DNA of 64,000 bases, from assembly GCA_019449655.1 (NCBI GenBank), contig JAHQXD010000002.1:665843-729842 (forward strand), read 5' to 3'. The notes under the pieces are model-generated. The model saw only the letters and a program-made list of their open reading frames with translations. It searched no databases and had not been told where the DNA came from. This document shows, piece by piece, positions 57,360-64,000 of the stretch (within the stretch, counting starts at the first letter, position 1; each line of letters begins with the position of its first letter). Source of the DNA: Ferrigenium straubiae. GTDB lineage: Bacteria; Pseudomonadota; Gammaproteobacteria; Burkholderiales; Gallionellaceae. The position numbers were made by a program, and so were the translations under genes.

Positions 57360-59102
57360 TTACTTGAAATAGGCCTTGGTGATGTACTGGGACAGCATCC
57401 GCTCGGTGTTGAAGAACGATGCGTTGAGCGCGATCGAGTGGCGCATCAACTCGGCATAGCGATCCGGCTCGTTGCAGAACATCGGCAGGATGATCATCTC
57501 CAGCTTGTTGTACAGCGCGTGAGCGTCTTCGGCGCGGTTGTCGTGGCTCGCCATGCTGGCATCCTTGTCTCCGCCTATCGCCCAGCCGGTTATGCCTTCG
57601 ATGCATCCTTCACCCCACCAGCCGTCCAGGATGCTGAACGAAGGAATGCCGTTGACGGCGGCCTTCATGCCGCTGGTGCCCGAGGCTTCGAGCGGCGGCT
57701 GCGGCGTGTTGAGCCAGAGGTCTACGCCGGAGGTGATCAGTTTTGCCAGATCGATACCGTAATCTTCCAGGTAAACCAGTTTGATTTTCCCCTTGAGCAC
57801 CTCACTGATCTCGTGGATGCGGCGGATGACTTCCTTTCCCGGCGTGTCCTGCGGGTGCGCCTTGCCCGCATAGACGAGCTGGAACGGGCCGACCGTCTCC
57901 GCTATTCCGATGAGCCTCGCGGTGTCCCAGAACAGCAGGTCGGCGCGCTTGTAGACCGCCGCGCGCCGCGCGAAGCCGATGGTGAAGACATCGGGCTCGA
58001 AGTTCATGCCGGTGCGCCGGTTCACCTCTGCGAGAAGCGCTTCCTTTGCCTGGCGGTGCGCTGCCCAGATATGCCGTTTGGAGAGGTTGAGCGCGTAACG
58101 CAGGCTGGCGTTGTCCTCGCGCCAGCCCGGAATATGCTCGTCGAACAGCCTGGCGATGGAGGGACAGGCCCAGGTGGCCGCATGCACGCCGTTGGTGATG
58201 GAATGGATGTCGTACTTGGAGAACATCTGCTGTGCCACATGCCCGTGGCTCTTTGCCACGCCGTTGATGTAGTGGCTGTTGTCGAGCGCGAGGGAAGTCA
58301 TATTCATCACGGCGTTGGGGCAAAATTCCTGCTCGCGTTCCGCAAACGCCCCCTCATAACCGGTGATCACGCTGTGCACGAGGTCCAGTGGAAACCTGTC
58401 CTGCCCGGCAGGCACCGGCGTGTGGGTCGTGAAAATGCACCTGGGTTTGACCAGATGCACCATCTCCGGCGTGATGGTGTGCCGGGTCTGCTCGTAGGCC
58501 ATGTCCCAGGCTTGCCGGGAAAGTTCATACGCGAGCTCCAGGGTCAGCAGCGCGGCATGCCCTTCGTTCATATGGAAGCGCCTGATTTCGTTGGAGCCCC
58601 CATTCCCTCCGTAACCCAGGGCGCGCAGCATCCTGACCCCACCGATGCCCAGCACCGCCTCCTGGCAAAGCCGGTAGCGCAGGTCGCCGCCGTAAAGATG
58701 GTCGGTGAGGGGGCGATCCTGTGCGGCATTCTGTTCGAGGTCGGTATCGAGGAAATAAACCGGTACGCTGGAACCACCCACGCCTTTGACTTCGTACCTC
58801 CAGGCGCGCAGCAGAACCTGCCGCCCTTCGATCTCGATCGAGCAGCGCGGCTCCATTTCCTCCAACAGTTCGGCTACCGGCCAGACGGCGTCCGCTTCGC
58901 TTTGCCAGCCTGCGGCATCGAGCCGCTGGCGGAAATAGCCCTTGCGGTGCAGCAGGGTCACGACGACCATCGGAATGCCCAGATCCGCGGCGGAGCGCAC
59001 GGTGTCTCCGGCCAGGATGCCGAGGCCGCCCGCATAGGTCGGCATGGCCTCAATGAGGCCGATCTCCATGGTGAAGTAGGCGATGTAGTCCTTGCCGTCC
59101 AT
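57360..59102 (-). CDS. glgP: Alpha-glucan phosphorylase (short GT35 type)
   Basis: 580-aa enzyme releasing glucose-1-phosphate from glycogen. [24 protein letters not shown] at the N-terminus and the PLP-binding lysine in [21 protein letters not shown]-type [16 protein letters not shown] follows. Shorter than E. coli GlgP (815 aa) but normal for the short, thermostable-type family. Other glycogen genes lie outside the window. Confidence 0.93.
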   Translation of the reverse strand: MDGKDYIAYFTMEIGLIEAMPTYAGGLGILAGDTVRSAADLGIPMVVVTLLHRKGYFRQRLDAAGWQSEADAVWPVAELLEEMEPRCSIEIEGRQVLLRAWRYEVKGVGGSSVPVYFLDTDLEQNAAQDRPLTDHLYGGDLRYRLCQEAVLGIGGVRMLRALGYGGNGGSNEIRRFHMNEGHAALLTLELAYELSRQAWDMAYEQTRHTITPEMVHLVKPRCIFTTHTPVPAGQDRFPLDLVHSVITGYEGAFAEREQEFCPNAVMNMTSLALDNSHYINGVAKSHGHVAQQMFSKYDIHSITNGVHAATWACPSIARLFDEHIPGWREDNASLRYALNLSKRHIWAAHRQAKEALLAEVNRRTGMNFEPDVFTIGFARRAAVYKRADLLFWDTARLIGIAETVGPFQLVYAGKAHPQDTPGKEVIRRIHEISEVLKGKIKLVYLEDYGIDLAKLITSGVDLWLNTPQPPLEASGTSGMKAAVNGIPSFSILDGWWGEGCIEGITGWAIGGDKDASMASHDNRAEDAHALYNKLEMIILPMFCNEPDRYAELMRHSIALNASFFNTERMLSQYITKAYFK

Positions 59103-59124
59103 GCCGGCCAGCGGGAAGGTTCGG

Positions 59125-59730
59125 CTACTTCACCGTCAAGCGTTTGGCAATCTCGGCGACATGCCGGCCCTGGAAGCGGGCGATCTCCAGCTCGTTCTCG
59201 CTCGGCGTGCGCTTGCCGTCGCCGCCAGCCAGAGTCGAAGCGCCGTAGGGCGAGCCGCCGGTGATCTCGGTCATCACGGTGAGTCCCTTGCAGGAATACG
59301 GCACGCCGACGATCACCATGCCGTGATGCAGCAGAGTCGAGTGGAAGGAGGTGATCGTCGTTTCCTGCCCGCCGTGCTGCGTGCCGGAGCTGGTGAATAC
59401 GCTGCCGACCTTGCCGATCAACGAGCCGTTCATCCACAGCTTGCCAGTCTGGTCGAGGAAATTGCGCATCTGGGCGGCCATGTTGCCGAAGCGCGTCGGC
59501 GTGCCAAAGATGATCGCATCGAAATTGGCCAGTTCTTCGACGGTTGCGACCGGCGCCTTCTGGTCCAGCTTCACGCCCATGGCGCGGGCCCGGTCTTCGG
59601 GAATGATTTCCGGCACGCGTTTGACCACCGCCTCCACGCCGTCCACCATATATACTCCCTCGGCGATGGCATCCGCCATCTTCTCGATATGCCCATACAT
59701 GCTGTAATACAAGACGAGTACTGTTGCCAT
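59125..59730 (-). CDS. wrbA: NAD(P)H:quinone oxidoreductase WrbA
   Basis: 201-aa flavodoxin-like FMN enzyme. FMN-binding [43 protein letters not shown]. Length equals E. coli WrbA (198 aa). GAGGT ribosome binding site. Protects against quinone stress; 22 nt before glgP on the same strand. Confidence 0.97.
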   Translation of the reverse strand: MATVLVLYYSMYGHIEKMADAIAEGVYMVDGVEAVVKRVPEIIPEDRARAMGVKLDQKAPVATVEELANFDAIIFGTPTRFGNMAAQMRNFLDQTGKLWMNGSLIGKVGSVFTSSGTQHGGQETTITSFHSTLLHHGMVIVGVPYSCKGLTVMTEITGGSPYGASTLAGGDGKRTPSENELEIARFQGRHVAEIAKRLTVK

Positions 59731-59925
59731 GACAAGACCTCCTGTAGTTTCAGAATTAACACGATTAACACATACCAGACATCAGCGGCTTGCGGTGCGA
59801 CTGAATCTTGTCAGACACGCTATCACCAAAACCCTTCGTTAACAATCAGATAAATGCCTTAGGAGCTACCCTGAAAGGAGCCATGGCGTCGTGCGGTATT
59901 CGAGTCCTGCCGCCATGCGGCGGGG

Positions 59926-60999
59926 TTAAAACAACTGGATGTCGTCGGAGTAATGCTCGCCGGCCAGCTTCCCGTCGGCAACCAGGTCCTCATAGGAACA
60001 GACCTGGTTCCTGCCGTGGTCTTTTGCGTAATACAGCGCCTGGTCCGCCCGGCCCACTATGGACGAAGGAACGTCGACGTTGACCAGGCGGGCGAAGCCG
60101 ATGCTGACAGTCACCTTGCCGACCTGCGGGAAATGATAATGCTCGATCGCAGCACGGAAACGTTCCAGCACGCCTTTCGCGCTTTTCTGGCTGGCCCGGT
60201 CCAGCACGATGACAAATTCCTCGCCGCCGAAGCGGAACAGCTTGTCGGTCTGCCGGAAGGTTCGCCGCATGTTGCGCGAGAGCAACAGCAGCACCTCGTC
60301 GCCGTACAGATGCCCGAATTTGTCGTTGATACGCTTGAAGTGGTCGATGTCCATCACGGCCAGCCAGTGCGGCGCCTCGGTGTTTTCCGCACGCCGTACC
60401 AGATGCGGAGGACTGAGGGCGGTCAGCGCCTCGCCGGATGCCGAATGATCCGCAATGATCTTGCCGATGTTGTTGTCGAAAGTGCGGCGGTTCAGCAGGC
60501 CGGTGAGCGTGTCGGTTTCACTCTCGTCGAGTATCGCCAGATAGTTGCTGTACACCTTCAGGAAAGCCGAAATGAGGTGCTTCTCCGTGTCGCTGTGGGC
60601 ATCCGAGATTATCTCGAGCAAACCGGCCATGCCATGCTGTCCGGCGATGGGATAGACGGACAGGAATGTCTTCCCGTCCAGCGGTTGTATGAGTTCTTTT
60701 CCGGAAGAGCAAACGGAGCTGAAATCGGCCCTACCTGAAACGGCAATGCTGATTTCCGGATCGGCCGATGCGTCGTCGGGATGGCTGCAGGCTTCCGCCA
60801 CCAGGATGGCCTCATCGCCCCGGTCGGTGGGCAGGATGCGGTACATCGTGATGCGGCTGCTGGGTATCAGCTCGGTCAGCGTGTTTAACAACGTCCGGGC
60901 CAGCAGGTCACGGTCGCGCTGGCCGGTGATGGTGACGACTGATTGCAACACGCCGGCAGGCGTATTCCGTTTTGAAGCAGGGCGCAGAGAATGGGGCAT
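59926..60999 (-). CDS. Diguanylate cyclase with N-terminal GAF-like domain
   Basis: 357-aa c-di-GMP synthase. N-terminal about 20-165 has GAF character (LLARTLLNTLTELIPSSR); GGDEF domain about 170-345 with intact active site FGGEEFVIVL. An RQTD sequence five residues before GGEEF forms the inhibitory I-site, so product inhibition is expected. No transmembrane segment. The signal is unknown. Confidence 0.95.
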   Translation of the reverse strand: MPHSLRPASKRNTPAGVLQSVVTITGQRDRDLLARTLLNTLTELIPSSRITMYRILPTDRGDEAILVAEACSHPDDASADPEISIAVSGRADFSSVCSSGKELIQPLDGKTFLSVYPIAGQHGMAGLLEIISDAHSDTEKHLISAFLKVYSNYLAILDESETDTLTGLLNRRTFDNNIGKIIADHSASGEALTALSPPHLVRRAENTEAPHWLAVMDIDHFKRINDKFGHLYGDEVLLLLSRNMRRTFRQTDKLFRFGGEEFVIVLDRASQKSAKGVLERFRAAIEHYHFPQVGKVTVSIGFARLVNVDVPSSIVGRADQALYYAKDHGRNQVCSYEDLVADGKLAGEHYSDDIQLF

Positions 61000-61304
61000 T
61001 TGATACGAATTCCGATGCTGGGCGGGCTTGGGTTGCAGCCATCATAGCACCGGGAGAAACGTGGGTGGACTGATTGTTGCTCCGGGCTTCTTGCCTAGCT
61101 CGCATATTTCATGAGGCATTTCATGTAGGAGCCCGGTTCGCCGGACGATTTGCCCGCAAGCCTTATCGCGCAACAAGTTGCGCTCCTGCGTTCCATCCGG
61201 TTTTCATTTTGGCTGCAATCCCAATTGGATTTCACGCCACAGGCTTATCCCAATATCCACAAGGTTTTTCGTCGAATTCAACGAAGAGCAATGAAATATG
61301 CGGG
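61000..61304. other. 305-bp gap with repeat, no gene
   Basis: Between the diguanylate cyclase start and the end of the YeeE-like gene. Contains the GTAGGAGC-type palindrome (61122-61189) and a moderately AT-rich stretch with TTATCCCAATATCCACAA, which only loosely resembles DnaA boxes. I see no gene, tRNA or clear promoter. Confidence 0.6.
61122..61189. repeat. Palindromic repeat GTAGGAGCGC family, copy 2
   Basis: TGTAGGAGCCCGGTTCGCCGG at one end and CGCGCAACAAGTTGCGCTCCTGCG at the other: inverted GTAGGAGC tags with a hairpin inside each end. Same type as at 46.77 kb. Confidence 0.75.
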
Positions 61305-61822
61305 CTAACCGCACGAGCCTTCCGAAGGGCTTTCGCCGGTTGACTTGTCGTTCTGCGTTGCCGGTTTAGGTTGCTGCCCAGCCTGCGCCTGCACGGCCAG
61401 CTTCTTCTGCGCGCGCAGTTCGAAATATTTTTCCGCGACCGCGCCCAGGATCGCAGCAGGCAGGAAGGCCAGCAGTTCCCAGTTTGGCGAGGCGAGCAGG
61501 GCGATAGCCGGGCCGGGGCAATAGCCGCTGATGCCCCAGCCGATGCCGAACAGGATCGCCCCGAGGATCATCGTGCGGTCGATATGCGTTTCCCTGGTAA
61601 TCACGAAACGCTCCGCCAGCACAGGCTTGCCCATGCGCAGGATGAAACGGAAGCTGATGAGCGTGACGCCCACCGCGCCGCTCAGCACGAACAGCAGGCT
61701 CGCGTCCCACGGCCCGGCGACATCGAGGAAGCCCAGCACCTTCTGCGGGTGCGTCATGCCGGACAGCGCGAGGCCGAAGCCGAACAGCAGGCCTGCCAGC
61801 ACACTCGCCAGATTGCGGCTCA

Positions 61823-61823
<1 letters not shown>
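61305..61823 (-). CDS. YeeE/YedE family transporter, C-terminal half
   Basis: 172-aa membrane protein with about 4 helices. ALSGMTHPQKVLGFLDV and GWGISGYCPGPAIALL, with the conserved cysteine, are the second half of TsuA/YeeE thiosulfate transporters. Starts in a one-base overlap (TGATG) with the first half. The acidic/serine-rich tail after residue 140 is cytoplasmic-looking. Confidence 0.9.
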
Positions 61824-62257
<434 letters not shown>

Positions 62258-62369
62258 GTCAAACTTTCTCAAACAAGCCGCGCATGGTAGTGGCGTTGGG
62301 GAAGACTTTCAAGCCGTTCTGGCCGCGCAACCGCTGCGAGCCGTTACCCGCTTCCTGCGGTGTTGCCGG

Positions 62370-63299
62370 TCAGGTGGTGCCAGCTCGCGCAGCCAGGAGG
62401 CGGTTTTCGCGTCGCAGGTCGTGATAGAAGATCGCCTGGGAGACGGTGTTTTTCAACAGATATTCGCGCCAGGGTTTGCCGATGTAGCCGTAAATCTCGG
62501 AGCGGTTGATTGCATTCGCCAGCGTGTCCTTGTCGGCATGTCCGGACAGCAGGATGCGCACCGCATCCGGCTGTATCTTGCGGAATGCTTCGAGGAAGCG
62601 CAAGCCATCCATTTCCGGCATCAGGTAGTCCGCGATCACCACGTCATAGTCGATCTGTTTGGCGCGTTCCAGTGCCTGAATGGGCGAAGTGGTGGTGAAG
62701 ATGTTGAAGCGCAGGTCGCGGCGCTCCAGCGGCAGGGTCGGGTCGGCCTGATACAGCATTGCAGTATGCAGGTCGGACCAGCCGCCGCGTGCGTTCAGGT
62801 CGTGGGTGATGGCGTTCAGCATGTTCGCCTCGTCGTCCACGACCAGCACCTGATACAGCCGGTCCGGATTCGGCGGGCGTTGCCAGTGATGTTGTTGCCG
62901 ATACTGTTCCGCGAGTCGGCGGTTTTCCAGAATCTGCTCACGGTGCGCCAGCGCTTCGGCCAATGTGGCCGCCAGGCTGGGACTGTCCCACGGTTTGTCA
63001 ATGAAGCGGTAGATATGCGCTTCGTTGACCGTGCCGACCAGCGCATCAAAATCGGCCTGGCCACTGAGCATCAGGCGCACTGCATCAGGTTGCAGTGCGC
63101 CAAATTGCCTGAGGAACTCGACGCCGTTCATTTCGGGCATCCGGTAATCGACGATCGCCACGTCGAAGCGGGCACCCCGGCAGTGCTGCAATGCCTCGCG
63201 GGGGTTAATGAACGCTTCTATGGCATAGCCGCCCTGCAATTCGCGTCGCAGTGCGTTGATGACGTTCTGTTCGTCATCGACCAGAAGTATTCGATACAT
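62370..63299 (-). CDS. Response regulator with two receiver domains
   Basis: 309-aa protein of two REC domains and no output domain. REC1 (about 1-125): ILLVDDEQNV, VDYRMPEMNG. REC2 (about 145-300): VLVVDDEANM, ADYLMPEMDG; between its first helix and second strand lies an extra segment of about 20 residues (SDLHTAMLYQADPTLPLERR). All phosphorylation residues are present. GGAGGA precedes the ATG used. Follows the HD-GYP gene by 24 nt on the same strand. Confidence 0.93.
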   Translation of the reverse strand: MYRILLVDDEQNVINALRRELQGGYAIEAFINPREALQHCRGARFDVAIVDYRMPEMNGVEFLRQFGALQPDAVRLMLSGQADFDALVGTVNEAHIYRFIDKPWDSPSLAATLAEALAHREQILENRRLAEQYRQQHHWQRPPNPDRLYQVLVVDDEANMLNAITHDLNARGGWSDLHTAMLYQADPTLPLERRDLRFNIFTTTSPIQALERAKQIDYDVVIADYLMPEMDGLRFLEAFRKIQPDAVRILLSGHADKDTLANAINRSEIYGYIGKPWREYLLKNTVSQAIFYHDLRRENRLLAARAGTT

Positions 63300-63323
63300 G
63301 GTTGCTTCCTCCACTGTTCGCTG

Positions 63324-64000
63324 CTATACCGAATGCGTATAGATCGTCAGCGGTTTGCCGGCCGCCTGCTCGAATTCCTGTATCTTGCGGATGTATTCCG
63401 CGTTCAGCGTCGAGTCCTTGAGCAGCAGCAGCATCCCGTTGCTGGTCTCGATGTCGCGGGTAATCAGCATGCCTTCGCGCAGTTGGCTGCTGGCCAACTG
63501 GAACTCGGACCCGACATGGGCGTGCGGCCCCTCATGGGCAACCAGCTCGCGCAACATGTCGACAACCTGTGGGTCGTAGCGTGTGCCGCGGCCTTTGATG
63601 ACCATGTCGAGCGCCTCGCCAGGGCCCAGATGATCGCTTTCGATCAGGCCTTCCTGCAGTGATTCATAATCGCTGGCGACCAGCAGGATGCGCGCGCCCA
63701 GGGGAATGGCGGATGCACCCAGGCCGGATGAGTTTCCGTTGTAATGCTCGCGATGATGGCGAATCAGCTGGGCGGCATCGGCTAATGGAGCAAGCGCCAT
63801 CAATATCGCTGCCGCGCGCAGCGGGTGTTTGTCGAACTGGACGCGTTCTTCGTGGGACAGCTCGGTGAAAGGCCTGTCGAGCAGGCGGTCAGGCAGGCCG
63901 ATCTTGCCGATGTTGTGCAGCAAGCCGGCAACCTCCAGGTTCGTGACCTCCGTTTCAGGGAGGTTCATCCTGCGTGCAATGTCGCAGCATAGTTGCGCGA
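63324..64000 (-). CDS. Degenerate HD-GYP domain protein, N-terminus off window
   Basis: At least 225 residues; frame open through the right edge (upstream codons read AQLCCDIARRMN). HD-GYP core is recognisable, but the metal-binding HD is HN (LLHNIGKIGLPD), and the GYP motif is absent where HHREHYNGNSSGLGASAIP stands. So a c-di-GMP phosphodiesterase activity is doubtful. Adjacent double receiver gene suggests it is an output or partner in a two-component route. Confidence 0.88.
   Translation of the reverse strand, partial: AQLCCDIARRMNLPETEVTNLEVAGLLHNIGKIGLPDRLLDRPFTELSHEERVQFDKHPLRAAAILMALAPLADAAQLIRHHREHYNGNSSGLGASAIPLGARILLVASDYESLQEGLIESDHLGPGEALDMVIKGRGTRYDPQVVDMLRELVAHEGPHAHVGSEFQLASSQLREGMLITRDIETSNGMLLLLKDSTLNAEYIRKIQEFEQAAGKPLTIYTHSV

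Noticed and set aside
57438-59264. 608-codon plus-strand frame opposite glgP
   Set aside because: Shadow of a strongly conserved glucan phosphorylase; no domain signature.
61230-61275. TTATCCCAATATCCACAA as DnaA boxes or an origin
   Set aside because: Only one poor match to TTATCCACA, with no cluster of boxes and no dnaA/dnaN nearby.

Overview
The window is a GC-rich stretch of bacterial chromosome with about 65 protein-coding genes and no rRNA or tRNA gene that I could find. Gene content points to a betaproteobacterium, most likely of the Nitrosomonadales/Gallionellaceae-Sulfuricellaceae type. The pointers are the dapC-dapD-pilU-dapE-prmB cluster, assimilatory sulfate reduction with a CysB regulator and an Fe-S APS reductase, HpnCDE hopanoid precursor synthesis, and NnrS/hemerythrin functions. 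The genus assignment is inference.

Layout. 0-7.3 kb: TCA cycle genes acnA (cut by the left edge) and fumC, separated by a REP-associated tyrosine transposase lying between its own REP palindromes, then a hybrid sensor kinase coupled to fumC. 7.3-12.2 kb (minus strand): an AsmA-like protein and an Mla-type lipid ABC transporter (permease, ATPase, MlaD, lipoprotein). 12.3-16.5 kb: smr, trxB, mltB, an NlpC/P60 lipoprotein and a stand-alone secretin-like protein. 16.6-21.9 kb: a nitric-oxide/oxygen-type cluster (nnrS, two hemerythrins, DUF2249, SirB2 and a large membrane protein). 21.9-30.6 kb (minus strand): a long, tightly overlapped run dapC, dapD, pilU, dapE, a 42-aa membrane peptide, prmB, hpnC, hpnD, hpnE. 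It joins lysine/peptidoglycan precursor synthesis, pilus retraction, ribosomal protein L3 methylation and squalene synthesis.

30.6-42.3 kb is a mixed housekeeping stretch: DMT transporter, HDOD protein, DUF3014, class I aldolase, purT, tas, mnmH/selD and murJ. It is interrupted at 32.6-33.5 kb by an orphan integron gene cassette with a convincing attC site and no integrase in view. 42.3-46 kb is an accessory patch: a lower-GC gene carrying a HEPN-type RNase motif, a higBA toxin-antitoxin pair, a truncated gene copy whose intact paralogue lies 2 kb away, a phage-repressor-like regulator and a STAS protein. 46-53.8 kb holds a nitroreductase, cysB, and a TauE exporter followed by sulfite reductase, cysH, cysD and cysN, which together take sulfate to sulfide. 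54-64 kb holds a CobD/AmpE-like membrane protein, an ABC exporter, DedA, glucan phosphorylase, wrbA, a diguanylate cyclase, a split YeeE/YedE thiosulfate-type transporter, a double-receiver response regulator and a degenerate HD-GYP protein cut by the right edge.

The most unusual signals are the attC cassette, the HEPN-motif gene, two palindromic repeats inserted in frame inside hpnE, the RAYT flanked by REPs whose stems co-vary, and the catalytically degenerate HD-GYP. At least six different families of dispersed palindromic repeats fill the gaps between genes. Promoter and operator calls are weak throughout because they rest on single sequences.
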